From JBBDQZ01 sp040905705 (lineage in GTDB: Bacteria; Bacteroidota; Rhodothermia; Balneolales; Natronogracilivirgulaceae): 64,000 bases of DNA. The stretch spans positions 1 to 64,000 of the forward strand of contig JBBDQZ010000063.1 of NCBI GenBank assembly GCA_040905705.1. Reading direction: 5' to 3'. This document shows, in pieces, positions 45,256 to 54,161 of the stretch (its first letter is position 1; each line of letters opens with the position of its first letter). The notes under the pieces are model-generated. The model was not told the origin of the DNA. It ran no database searches and saw only the letters and a list, made by a program, of their open reading frames with translations. Made by a program: the position numbers and the translations under genes.

Positions 45256-45318
45256 TGTTTACAGCTGACAGCACTCAAACATTAATATAGAAGAAACTTT
45301 TTATTTAAAGCTTTCAAA

Positions 45319-46302
45319 ATGAAAATTGCCGTTGATGCCGCCGGAGGTGATTTTTTCCCTGAAAATCCCGTAAAAGGAGCTGTCCTGGCTGTTCAGGAAT
45401 ATAGCGATTTATCAGTCGTTTTGACGGGTCCGGAACATACCATAAAAAAAGAACTGGATCTGCATGACCATCCATCCGGACGTATTTTTGTTCAGGATGC
45501 CCCACAGATCATAGGTATGGAAGAGACCCCGGCGCAAGCAGTAAAAAACAAAACCAATTCCTCCATTGTCGTTGGTTTGGGCATGCATCAAAAGGGGTTG
45601 GTTGATGGGTTTGTGAGTGCCGGTAATACCGGCGCTTTGATGGCGGCGTCTGCATTTATACTGGGAAGACTTGATGGTATTATTCGCCCCAGTATTGCCA
45701 CTTTTTTTCCTACTGTCAAGGGGCCGGGATTGATGATCGATGCTGGAGCCAACCTGGAGGCAAAACCCGAGATGCTGTTTCAATTCGGATCAATGGGAGA
45801 TATCTATGCCCGTGACATTATGGGGATCAAAACTCCCCGTGTCGGCTTGCTGAATGTGGGAGAGGAAAAAGAGAAGGGATCTGAAACACTGAAAAAAGCA
45901 CATCAATTACTGAAATCCCTGCCTAACTTTATCGGTAATATAGAAGGCCGTGACATTCTCTCAGGAAAGGCGAATGTATTTGTTTGCGAAGGAGTTACAG
46001 GCAATATACTCCTTAAGTTCGGCGAATCGATTCCTGAAGCACTGAAAACATTGCTGATGGGAGTCATTCAAGAAAAACAGCTTGAGAAAAAACAGATTGC
46101 CTTGATGGTTTCCCTGCTTGAAGAAGCCTTCATACCTTTTGATTACCAGGCTGTTGGAGGAGTGCCTTTTCTTGGTGTTAACGGCATCAGCATGGTAGGG
46201 CATGGAGGAAGTTCCCCGATGGCCATAAAAAACATGATTTTGAATGCCGTTAAAATGGCTGAAACAGACATAAATAAAAAAATCATTGCCTCAGTAGCAT
46301 AG
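45319..46302 (+). CDS. plsX: phosphate acyltransferase PlsX
   Basis: PlsX makes acyl-phosphate from acyl-ACP, the donor for the first acylation of glycerol-3-phosphate. The opening IAVDAAGGDFFPENPVKGA, the FVSAGNTGALMAAS motif and the MIDAGANLEAKPEML stretch are typical. Length of 327 residues is normal. It is peripheral on the cytoplasmic membrane. It starts 63 bases after rpmF and 47 bases before fabH, in an operon shared with the fatty acid elongation genes. Confidence 0.97.
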   Translation: MKIAVDAAGGDFFPENPVKGAVLAVQEYSDLSVVLTGPEHTIKKELDLHDHPSGRIFVQDAPQIIGMEETPAQAVKNKTNSSIVVGLGMHQKGLVDGFVSAGNTGALMAASAFILGRLDGIIRPSIATFFPTVKGPGLMIDAGANLEAKPEMLFQFGSMGDIYARDIMGIKTPRVGLLNVGEEKEKGSETLKKAHQLLKSLPNFIGNIEGRDILSGKANVFVCEGVTGNILLKFGESIPEALKTLLMGVIQEKQLEKKQIALMVSLLEEAFIPFDYQAVGGVPFLGVNGISMVGHGGSSPMAIKNMILNAVKMAETDINKKIIASVA

Positions 46303-46349
46303 GAAATCAGTAATCACCATATCCTGTCCATCAGAATCTGTTCTAAACC

Positions 46350-47342
46350 ATGAGCTCTAAAATAAAAGCGAAAATTTCAGCAGTAGGTCATTATTTACCT
46401 GAGTATGTCCTGACCAACACGGAACTCGAATCCATGGTTGATACAAATGACGAATGGATACGAACGCGTACCGGGATCAGTGAACGCCGTATTCTCAAAG
46501 ATCCTGAAAAAGCATCTGCGTATATGGCTGCAGAAGCTGCACGTGAGATCCTTGAAAAACAAAACATGGACCCAAAAGAGATAGATGCTGTCATTGTTGC
46601 CACCATCACTCCCGATTATATGTTTCCGGCTACGGCCTGCCTTACCCAGACAATGATCGGAGCCACCAACGCTTTTGCATTTGACCTCTCTGCCGCGTGT
46701 TCCGGTTTTTTATATGCTCTGAGTGTCGGTTCGGCGATGATCTCATCAGGTCAGCGCAAAAAAGTGCTGGTGATTGGCTCCGATAAGATGAGTTCGATTG
46801 TGGATTTTACGGACCGTTCTACCTGTATCCTGTTTGGTGATGCTTCTGCAGGAGTGTTACTTGAGGAGTCGGATGATGAAAACGGTATTATCGACGAGAT
46901 TCTGTATTCATCCAGCGAAGGCGCCGAGGCACTGGTTCAACCCGGAGGAGGAAGCCGTATCCCTGCAACCCATGAATCGGTTGATCAAAAAATGCATTAT
47001 ATAAAGCAGGATGGCCGGTCTGTATTTAAAAAAGCAGCTGTGGGAATGGCCGACGTTTCAGTAGAAATCATGAAAAAAAATAATCTTGACTCGGAGGATA
47101 TTGCATGGCTGGTTCCCCATCAGGCTAATTTAAGGATTATTGATGCTACAGCTTCGCGAATGAACATCAGTCAAGACAAAGTGATGATCAATATTGACAA
47201 GTACGGTAATACTACGGCTGCAACCATTCCGCTTTGCCTTTATGATTGGCAAAACCGGTTGAAAAAAGGGGATAATCTTATCCTGTCTGCTTTTGGTGGT
47301 GGGTACACCTGGGGGGCTATTTACCTTAAATGGTCTTTATAA
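46350..47342 (+). CDS. fabH: beta-ketoacyl-ACP synthase III
   Basis: FabH condenses acetyl-CoA (or a branched starter) with malonyl-ACP, the first step of chain building. The catalytic triad is complete: C117 in SAACSGF, His in VPHQANLRI, and Asn in KYGNTTAA. The acyl-CoA binding region has the usual WIRTRTGI opening. Length of 330 residues is normal. The starter specificity, straight or branched, cannot be told. It follows plsX. Confidence 0.97.
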   Translation: MSSKIKAKISAVGHYLPEYVLTNTELESMVDTNDEWIRTRTGISERRILKDPEKASAYMAAEAAREILEKQNMDPKEIDAVIVATITPDYMFPATACLTQTMIGATNAFAFDLSAACSGFLYALSVGSAMISSGQRKKVLVIGSDKMSSIVDFTDRSTCILFGDASAGVLLEESDDENGIIDEILYSSSEGAEALVQPGGGSRIPATHESVDQKMHYIKQDGRSVFKKAAVGMADVSVEIMKKNNLDSEDIAWLVPHQANLRIIDATASRMNISQDKVMINIDKYGNTTAATIPLCLYDWQNRLKKGDNLILSAFGGGYTWGAIYLKWSL

Positions 47343-47457
47343 AACGGTGATTTTCATGAAATATCCATGGCCGGGCAAAAACCCGGTCACACAGGTGCAT
47401 GATTAAATACGGTCATGGAATTGCATGTGACGATATGAATAAAAAAAATTTAAATAC

Positions 47458-48345
47458 ATGAAACAGGCGTATTTATTCCCGGGACAGGGATCCCAACAAG
47501 CCGGAATGGGAGCGGACCACTACAAGTTCCATAGCGGTTTTCGGAACCGGTGTGAACAGGCTAACGAAATTCTTGGCTATTCAGTTACGGAAATCATGTT
47601 TGAAGGCCCGGAAGAAGTACTTACACAAACCCGTTATACTCAGCCGGCCCTGTTTATCCACTCATTTGCATTATTTGAAATGTTGTCCCACGAGCCGGAT
47701 ATGGTGGCCGGACACAGCCTCGGAGAGTATACAGCATTAGCTGCAGCTGGGGTGTTAAATTTTGAAGATGCACTCAAAGCGGTTCAGACACGTGGAGAAT
47801 TGATGCAAAACGCCGGAGAATCGGATCCTGGGACCATGGCTGCCGTGATAGGCCTTGAGGATGAAGTAGTAGAAAAGATCTGTGAGGAAGTATCTAAAGC
47901 TACCGGCTCGGTAGTCATACCGGCCAATTACAACACTAAAGGCCAGATTGTTATTTCCGGTCACGTTGATGCTGTGGAGACGGCCATGGGGAGCCTGAAA
48001 GATGCCGGTGCCAAGATCGTAAAAAAACTGCCTGTCAGTGGTGCTTTTCATACATCACTTATGGGTCCGGCCAGGGACGAACTGACCAAGGTTCTTGATG
48101 AACTGGATTTCCAGCAACCTTACGTATCTGTCTATTCCAATGTCTCTGGCATCGGATCGGATGATCCGATTACCATCAAAGAAAATTTAAAAGAACAACT
48201 TCTGAGTCCGGTTCGTTGGACTCAGACGCTGTTATCTATGTATGAAGACGGAGCGCGGCATTATATTGAAGTGGGCCCCGGTCGTGTACTTCAGGGCCTT
48301 GTCAAACGAACATTGAACACAGTAGAGATCTCCGGCTTTCACTAA
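47458..48345 (+). CDS. fabD: malonyl-CoA:ACP transacylase
   Basis: FabD loads malonyl groups onto ACP. It opens with the typical YLFPGQGSQQAGMG, has the nucleophile S87 in GHSLGEY, a conserved GAFHTSLM histidine, and ends with EVGPGRVLQGLVKR. Length is 295 residues. It follows fabH after 115 bases, a gap with a small GC-rich hairpin (CCGGG...CCCGG around 47371-47386) but no clear terminator. Confidence 0.97.
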   Translation: MKQAYLFPGQGSQQAGMGADHYKFHSGFRNRCEQANEILGYSVTEIMFEGPEEVLTQTRYTQPALFIHSFALFEMLSHEPDMVAGHSLGEYTALAAAGVLNFEDALKAVQTRGELMQNAGESDPGTMAAVIGLEDEVVEKICEEVSKATGSVVIPANYNTKGQIVISGHVDAVETAMGSLKDAGAKIVKKLPVSGAFHTSLMGPARDELTKVLDELDFQQPYVSVYSNVSGIGSDDPITIKENLKEQLLSPVRWTQTLLSMYEDGARHYIEVGPGRVLQGLVKRTLNTVEISGFH

Positions 48346-48367
48346 ACAAATATAATACTCCATGTAC

Positions 48368-48385
48368 GCTCGCATTTGAGCGAGC
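48368..48385 (+). repeat. small hairpin between fabD and fabG
   Basis: GCTCGC (48368-48373) pairs perfectly with GCGAGC (48380-48385) across a six-base loop. No T-run follows, so it is not a good terminator. It could affect mRNA stability or relative expression of the two genes. Confidence 0.4.
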
Positions 48386-48409
48386 TATTAACCTGAAAAT
48401 CTGACAAAT

Positions 48410-49168
48410 ATGAATTTCAAAGCTTTCTCACTGGATGGGAAAACAGCACTTGTCACCGGAGGCAGCAGGGGAATAGGCAAGGCTATTGCTCTGAATCTGG
48501 CCAGTGCCGGAGCCGATGTGGTTATTACCTATGCCCGGTCTTCGGAAGCGGCAGCCGGAGTAGTCAAACAAATTAAGGCTGGAGGGGGAAAAGCACTGGC
48601 TATCCAGGCCGATGCTGCAGATGGGGCTCAGGCAGAAAAGGTGATTGCAGCTGCCCAGGAAGAATTTTCCGGACTGCATATTCTGGTAAATAACGCCGGA
48701 ATAACACGTGATACACTGATCATGCGTATGACAGAAGCACAATGGGACGAGGTTATTCAAACCAACCTTAAAAGTGTTTTCAACTACTCAAAAGCAGCTG
48801 TCAAGCTGATGATGAGATCCCGTACCGGTTCTATTATTAATATTGGATCTATTGTCGGAATTACAGGGAACGCAGGTCAAACCAATTATGCCGCTTCTAA
48901 AGCAGGTATTATCGGTTTTTCCAAGTCACTGGCAAAGGAAGTTGCATCCCGGAATATACGTGTCAATGTGGTTGCCCCGGGTTATATTGTAACAGAAATG
49001 ACAGAAAGCCTGGACGAAAGACGGCTGCAGGCTATCAAAGACCGTACTCCTTTAAACCGGCCAGGCGAGTCGGAGGAAGTGGCGAATGCCGTGCAGTTTT
49101 TGGCCTCCGATGCATCATCCTATATTACAGGTACGGTTTTAAACGTGGATGGTGGGATGGCTATGTAG
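48410..49168 (+). CDS. fabG: 3-oxoacyl-ACP reductase
   Basis: FabG reduces 3-oxoacyl-ACP with NADPH. This is a short-chain dehydrogenase: TGGSRGIGKAIA cofactor loop near residue 17, NNAG, catalytic Ser in NIGSIVG, and Tyr/Lys in YAASKAG. The ending TGTVLNVDGGMAM is characteristic of FabG. Length is 252 residues. Being in the fab cluster supports the assignment over other SDR enzymes. acpP follows after a 125-base gap. Confidence 0.96.
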   Translation: MNFKAFSLDGKTALVTGGSRGIGKAIALNLASAGADVVITYARSSEAAAGVVKQIKAGGGKALAIQADAADGAQAEKVIAAAQEEFSGLHILVNNAGITRDTLIMRMTEAQWDEVIQTNLKSVFNYSKAAVKLMMRSRTGSIINIGSIVGITGNAGQTNYAASKAGIIGFSKSLAKEVASRNIRVNVVAPGYIVTEMTESLDERRLQAIKDRTPLNRPGESEEVANAVQFLASDASSYITGTVLNVDGGMAM

Positions 49169-49293
49169 CTATACCCTTTATGTTGATTTAACTGGAATCT
49201 ATTTTTATTATAAAAGGCGTTTAAGCGAGCCCATGGGTATCTTCCAAAAATCGCGAAAACAAAAACATAACTACAATACACAGGTAACACATT

Positions 49294-49533
49294 ATGCCGC
49301 AAGATATAGACGCAAAAGTAAAGTCAATCATCGTCGATAAACTTGGAGTTGATGAATCCGAGGTTGTGAACGATGCGAATTTCACCAATGATTTGGGAGC
49401 AGATTCTCTTGATACGGTTGAACTTATCATGGAATTCGAAAAAGAGTTTGACATCAGTATTCCCGATGAGGATGCTGAAAACATCGCTACTGTGGGAGAT
49501 GCGGTCTCTTACTTGAAGGGAAAAATTTCCTGA
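49294..49533 (+). CDS. acpP: acyl carrier protein
   Basis: ACP carries growing acyl chains on a phosphopantetheine arm. The attachment serine is S38 in GADSLDTVEL. The protein is very acidic, 79 residues long and helical. The long gap before it suggests it may have an extra promoter, as is common since ACP is needed in excess. fabF follows within 26 bases. Confidence 0.98.
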   Translation: MPQDIDAKVKSIIVDKLGVDESEVVNDANFTNDLGADSLDTVELIMEFEKEFDISIPDEDAENIATVGDAVSYLKGKIS

Positions 49534-49558
49534 GTAGCTCACCCATCCATTTCATTTA

Positions 49559-50803
49559 ATGTCTAAACGCAGAGTCGTTATAACGGGGATAGGGGCCCTT
49601 ACACCTGTTGGTAAAGGTGCCCCCGATTTTTGGAACGGTCTGATATCCGGGAAAAGTGGTGCAAAATTGATTGATAATTTTGATGTCACCAATTTTCCTA
49701 CCAAATTCGCCGCTCAGTTGGAGGATTATAATTTTTCCGATTACATGAATCCCAAAGAAGCACGTCGTATGGACAGGTTTTGCCAGTTTGCGCTGGTCAC
49801 AGCCGATGAAGCGCTCAGAGATTCCGGTGTGGATATGGATCAGGTCGATAAAAACAGGGTTGCTGTTCTTGTAGGCAGTGGTATCGGAGGAATGCAGGTT
49901 TATTACAGTTCTTCTGTTGAGTTTTCCAAAAGGGGCCAGAGAGGTGTTTCTCCATTTTTCATACCTATGCTGATTCCGGATATTGCTGCTGGACAGATAG
50001 CTATTAAATACGGCTTTCGCGGTCCGAATTTTTGTGTCGTTTCCGCTTGTGCTACCGGGTCGCACAATATCGGACTGGCCTATGATTCCATTTTAAATGA
50101 CCAGGCAGACTACGCGATTTGTGGCGGAACAGAGGCGCCTGTGTTTGGGATGGGTCTTGCGGGTTTTAATGCACTGCGGGCTATGTCAACACGCAACGAC
50201 TCTCCGGAGACCGCGTCACGGCCATTCGATAAAACCCGCGATGGATTTGTCCTTGGCGAAGGAGCAGGGATGATGTTCCTGGAGTCTTATGAATCGGCTG
50301 TACGTCGAAATGCACGAATATATGGCGAGATTGTCGGTTATGGTTTTACAGCAGATGCCTTCCATATTACTGCACCGGACCCGGAAGGCCACGGGGTGAT
50401 CCTGGCGATGACCAACGCGTTGAAATCGGCAGGTATAAAGCCCGAAGAGGTCGGCCATATCAATATGCATGGCACGGCCACACAACTTGGAGATGTTGCT
50501 GAAACCTACTCCATTAAAAAAGTTTTCGGCGATCATGCCTACAAAATGAATTTAAACTCAACAAAATCCATGACAGGCCATATGCTCGGGGCAGCCGGGG
50601 CGGCTGAATCTATCGCTACGGTTTTGGCTATCTATCATGGTATAGTACCTCCGACCATTAACTACGAATATCCGGACCCCGATTGTGATCTGAACTACAC
50701 TATCAATGAAGCCGAGGCCCGGGATATAACTTTTGGCCTGAACAATGCGTTCGGGTTTGGAGGGCACAATACAACCGTGGTTTTTAAAAAATTTAAAGAA
50801 TAG
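49559..50803 (+). CDS. fabF: beta-ketoacyl-ACP synthase II
   Basis: FabF elongates acyl-ACP with malonyl-ACP. The catalytic cysteine is C164 in SACATGSHN; both histidines are in HGTATQLGD and KSMTGHMLGAAGA. Length is 414 residues, with the usual RRVVITGIGALTPVG opening. Its stop codon overlaps the GTG start of rnc (TAGTG), giving tight translational coupling. Confidence 0.97.
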   Translation: MSKRRVVITGIGALTPVGKGAPDFWNGLISGKSGAKLIDNFDVTNFPTKFAAQLEDYNFSDYMNPKEARRMDRFCQFALVTADEALRDSGVDMDQVDKNRVAVLVGSGIGGMQVYYSSSVEFSKRGQRGVSPFFIPMLIPDIAAGQIAIKYGFRGPNFCVVSACATGSHNIGLAYDSILNDQADYAICGGTEAPVFGMGLAGFNALRAMSTRNDSPETASRPFDKTRDGFVLGEGAGMMFLESYESAVRRNARIYGEIVGYGFTADAFHITAPDPEGHGVILAMTNALKSAGIKPEEVGHINMHGTATQLGDVAETYSIKKVFGDHAYKMNLNSTKSMTGHMLGAAGAAESIATVLAIYHGIVPPTINYEYPDPDCDLNYTINEAEARDITFGLNNAFGFGGHNTTVVFKKFKE

Positions 50804-51549
50804 TGATTGAACGAATTCGGGCTTTCTATCGATTGCGTAAGCTCGATTCTGATTATAGAAAGAGGATTGTTGCCCTGGAGGGCCTCATAGGCGCATCTAT
50901 ACAACACCCTCGGCTTTATCTGAAAGCACTTCGACATCGATCCATTGTTGCGGAAAAAAAGCTGGCAGCTACTGAATCCTATGAACAGCTTGAATTTTTG
51001 GGTGATGCCGTCCTGGATCTGATTGCTTCTGAAATTATTTTCAAAAAATATCCTTCCAATGATGAAGGGTTCATGACCAAACTCCGCTCCCGGTTGGTTA
51101 AAGGTGAAATGCTGGCTGAACTTGCCCGCAATATCCGTTTGATGGAATACATAGAGTTGGGTGATCGTGTGAAAAATCAGGGTGTAGAATACACGGAAAG
51201 TGTACTGGCCGATACATTCGAGGCTTTGATCGGGGCGATCTATCTGGATCTGGGGTATCAGACAGCTCACGATTTTGTAGTTCGACTATATCAAAAATAT
51301 ATTGTTTTTGATCAACTTATAAGCACCCAGGATAATTTTAAAAGTATCTTGCTTGAATCTGCCCAGGCCAGAAAATTGCCGGCTCCGGTGTATAATATTA
51401 TCCGGGAAACCGGTCCCGGCCATGATAAGGTTTTTTATGTGGAAGTTTTGGTTGACAATACAGTTCTTGCCACAGGAAAAGGCAAGAATAAAAAAAAAGC
51501 TGAACAAGCAGCGGCAAAAGCTGCTCTAAGAGTACTAAATGATATGTAG
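50803..51549 (+). CDS. rnc: ribonuclease III
   Basis: RNase III cleaves double-stranded RNA in rRNA and mRNA maturation. The signature QLEFLGDAVLDLI is near residue 63, the second catalytic acidic motif is ADTFEALIGAIYLD, and a double-stranded-RNA-binding domain ends the protein (YVEVLVDNTVLATGKGKNKKKAEQAAAKAAL-like sequence, from about 175). Length of 248 residues is normal. The start is a GTG overlapping the fabF stop. Placement after fabF is common in Bacteroidota. Confidence 0.96.
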   Translation: MIERIRAFYRLRKLDSDYRKRIVALEGLIGASIQHPRLYLKALRHRSIVAEKKLAATESYEQLEFLGDAVLDLIASEIIFKKYPSNDEGFMTKLRSRLVKGEMLAELARNIRLMEYIELGDRVKNQGVEYTESVLADTFEALIGAIYLDLGYQTAHDFVVRLYQKYIVFDQLISTQDNFKSILLESAQARKLPAPVYNIIRETGPGHDKVFYVEVLVDNTVLATGKGKNKKKAEQAAAKAALRVLNDM

Positions 51550-51568
51550 TTGTCGTATCATATACGTT

Positions 51569-51614
51569 AAATATTTGGTAATTCCCGCATGAAATATTTT
51601 GTAATTCCTGTATG
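51569..51614 (+). repeat. tandem 23-bp repeat, two copies
   Basis: Bases 51569-51591 and 51592-51614 are adjacent copies of one 23-bp unit beginning AAATATTT and ending ATG, identical at 20 of 23 positions. The tandem lies about 50-90 bases before ilvE. The first 15 bases of copy two recur exactly at 55897-55911. Confidence 0.75.
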
Positions 51615-51662
51615 TTGACACCTTTAATCTGAAAAAATATAACTTTCTAACAGCAAGCGTTC

Positions 51663-52733
51663 ATGTCACAATTGACGATAGATATCCAAAAAGTAGCCTC
51701 ATCCCGAATTACCACTGTGAATTTTGATAATCTCCGTTTTGGAGAACAATTCTCTGATCACCAATTCGAACTTTCCTATACTGAAGGCTCATGGCAGCAA
51801 CCCCGAATCTTGCCATATGGACCCATTCCTTTATTCCCTGCAGTAACTACGCTTCACTACGGACAGGCTGTTTTTGAAGGTATGAAAGCATTTGCTTACA
51901 AAGGTGAAAAGATTAACATATTCCGGATGGACAAACATTTTGACCGGTTTCGCAGATCATGTGAACGGGTCTGCATACCGGAGATTGCCAAAGAGCATTT
52001 TGTAGAAGGCATGAAAGCGCTTATTGACCTGGAGCGAGACTGGGTACCCAAAGCAAAATATAAATCACTTTATATCCGGCCCATTGTGTTTGCTTCTGAC
52101 CAAACACTTGGTTTACGGGCATCGCATTCATACCGGTTTTACATCATGTGCAGTCCGGTAGGAAACTATTATTCCGAGGGGATCAAACCGATTCGTCTGA
52201 CAACCATGCCACAATACGTGAGAGCAGTAAAAGGGGGGGTCGGAGATGTGAAGGTCCCGGGTAATTATGCCGCCAGTCTTCAACCTACCACCAAAGCCCA
52301 GGAACAGGGATTCACCCAGGTTCTTTGGCTGGATGCGAAGGAACGTAAATATGTAGAGGAAGTGGGTAGTATGAATATTTTTTTCTATATAGGCAACACG
52401 CTGGTAACACCACCGCTGAACGGCAGTATCTTGCCTGGCATTACCCGAAGCTCTGTACTCGAACTTGCTCTCGCTGAAGGCATGAATGTGGAAGAGAGGC
52501 CGGTATCCATTGAGGAACTTATTGCACTCCATAAAGAAGGGGAACTGAAAGAAATTTTTGGATCCGGTACGGCTGCCGTCATTTCACCTGTTGGAACGAT
52601 ACAGCATCAAAATGAGAAAATTTCCCTATCTTCGGATGAAATGGGACCGGTTGCCCGATGGTTTTACGATCGAATAACCGATATTCAACATGGTGAAAGC
52701 CCGGACCCATATTCCTGGTGCACCGTGTTATAA
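51663..52733 (+). CDS. ilvE: branched-chain amino acid aminotransferase
   Basis: The enzyme transfers amino groups between branched-chain amino acids and 2-oxoglutarate with pyridoxal phosphate. It is a fold-type IV, BCAT-like protein of 356 residues. The likely PLP lysine is K197 in GDVKVPGNYAAS, followed by VLWLDAKERKYVEEVGSMNIFF, and FGSGTAAVISPVG binds the cofactor phosphate. The length and motifs fit the eukaryote-like BCAT branch found in many Bacteroidota. A 113-base gap with a tandem repeat precedes it. thyA follows after 36 bases. Confidence 0.95.
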   Translation: MSQLTIDIQKVASSRITTVNFDNLRFGEQFSDHQFELSYTEGSWQQPRILPYGPIPLFPAVTTLHYGQAVFEGMKAFAYKGEKINIFRMDKHFDRFRRSCERVCIPEIAKEHFVEGMKALIDLERDWVPKAKYKSLYIRPIVFASDQTLGLRASHSYRFYIMCSPVGNYYSEGIKPIRLTTMPQYVRAVKGGVGDVKVPGNYAASLQPTTKAQEQGFTQVLWLDAKERKYVEEVGSMNIFFYIGNTLVTPPLNGSILPGITRSSVLELALAEGMNVEERPVSIEELIALHKEGELKEIFGSGTAAVISPVGTIQHQNEKISLSSDEMGPVARWFYDRITDIQHGESPDPYSWCTVL

Positions 52734-52769
52734 CGGAAAGCCTTTTACACTAAAGACCGAAAATCCGAC

Positions 52770-53618
52770 ATGAAAGCATATCTGGAACTGGTTGAACGCG
52801 TCCTGACCAATGGAATCAGAAAGAAGAACCGGACAGGCATTGATACGATTTCCTCGTTTTCGGAATCTTATAAAGTGGATCTTGCACGGGGTTATCCGTT
52901 GCTGACAACAAAAAAAGTTCCGTTCCGCTCCGTAATTCTTGAATTGCTTTGGTATTTGCGGGGAGAGGATCATATCCGGTGGCTCAGAGACGAACACAAT
53001 TGTCATATATGGGATGCATGGGCCGACGAAGACGGACATGTTGGACCCATATATCCTGTAATGTGGCGTCGTTATCCATATCTGGAAGAGGAGGAGGTCA
53101 GTCTGGAAGGAAATGCCGGCACGGTTAAAAAAACGGTTTTTGATAAAAGAGAATTTGATCAGATACGCCATGCAATCCATCTCTTGAAAACACAGCCTGA
53201 AAGCCGCCGCATCGTGGTTAATGCCTGGCATCCCGGCCTGATCAATCAGATGGCTCTTCCGCCATGCCATATTATGTTTATATTTAACGTAACCGGAGGC
53301 CGTCTTAACTGTCATTTAACTCAACGCTCCGGAGATATTGCTCTGGGTATTCCATTTAATCTGGCATGTTATTCCGCCTTGACACTGGCAATTGCACAAC
53401 AGACCGGATTCAGGCCCGGTGAATTTGCTCATACAATTGTTGATGCGCATATTTACGTTAATCATATCGACGGTTTGAAAGAACAGCTCAAACGACACCC
53501 CAGAGCTCTTCCACAACTGGAAATCACTTCGAAGGATATCGACGAACTAACGCTCGATGATTTTAAACTGAGCCATTACGATCCATATCCGAAAATTTCT
53601 TTTGAAGTGGCTGTCTGA
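52770..53618 (+). CDS. thyA: thymidylate synthase
   Basis: ThyA methylates dUMP to dTMP, using methylenetetrahydrofolate. The catalytic cysteine is C166 in LPPCHIMF; RSGDIALGIPFN and the dUMP-binding HIYVNHID are present, as are the initial RTGIDT and GPIYPVMWR motifs. Length is 282 residues, with a modest insertion around 105-125 (LEEEEVSLEGNAG) relative to the short E. coli form. folA follows after 69 bases, so the folate cycle enzymes are together. Confidence 0.97.
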   Translation: MKAYLELVERVLTNGIRKKNRTGIDTISSFSESYKVDLARGYPLLTTKKVPFRSVILELLWYLRGEDHIRWLRDEHNCHIWDAWADEDGHVGPIYPVMWRRYPYLEEEEVSLEGNAGTVKKTVFDKREFDQIRHAIHLLKTQPESRRIVVNAWHPGLINQMALPPCHIMFIFNVTGGRLNCHLTQRSGDIALGIPFNLACYSALTLAIAQQTGFRPGEFAHTIVDAHIYVNHIDGLKEQLKRHPRALPQLEITSKDIDELTLDDFKLSHYDPYPKISFEVAV

Positions 53619-53687
53619 TTAAACCCGGAGCATGTGCCTTCTTTTATATAAATTGATCCTGATCAGGACTCATTAGACTATTTAGCT

Positions 53688-54161
53688 ATGATCATCAGCC
53701 TGATAGCAGCCCATGACCCCAACCTTGTTATTGGTATAGAGGGGAAGCTGCCCTGGAATATACCGGAGGATATGAGGCATTTTCGGCAAAGGACTACGGG
53801 GAATGTAGTGGTCATGGGTCGGGGGGTTTTTGAAGAGTTGGGAGAACAACCTTTGCCAAAGAGAAGGAATCTTGTACTTTCACGCTCAAAAGTATACAGC
53901 CAGGTGGAGACTTGCCGAAGCAGGGAAGAAGTTCTTGAAAAAGTGAAAAACGAAAAAAAAATTTATATCATCGGGGGAGCACAGATATATCAACTGTTTT
54001 TGCCGGTGTCTAATCGTCTTGAAATAACAGTCATTCATAAAGAGTACGTAGGAGACACATTCTTCCCTGAATACCGCAACGAAATCGGCACAATATGGAG
54101 AGAAGTTTCGAAAACGGAATTCAAGTTGTTTACTTTTAGGGATTATGACCGAATTCGATGA
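53688..54161 (+). CDS. folA: dihydrofolate reductase
   Basis: DHFR regenerates tetrahydrofolate after thymidylate synthesis. The opening ISLIAAHDPNLVIGIEGKLPWNIPEDMRHFR holds the active-site region with the catalytic aspartate in PEDM; VVVMGRGVFEE and YIIGGAQIYQLFL follow. Length is 157 residues. It lies immediately downstream of thyA. Its 3' end overlaps the first possible start of the M1 peptidase gene by 17 bases. Confidence 0.96.
   Translation: MIISLIAAHDPNLVIGIEGKLPWNIPEDMRHFRQRTTGNVVVMGRGVFEELGEQPLPKRRNLVLSRSKVYSQVETCRSREEVLEKVKNEKKIYIIGGAQIYQLFLPVSNRLEITVIHKEYVGDTFFPEYRNEIGTIWREVSKTEFKLFTFRDYDRIR

Noticed and set aside
47371..47386. CCGGG...CCCGG hairpin between fabH and fabD as a terminator
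   Set aside because: No T-run follows and the genes are in one conserved operon.
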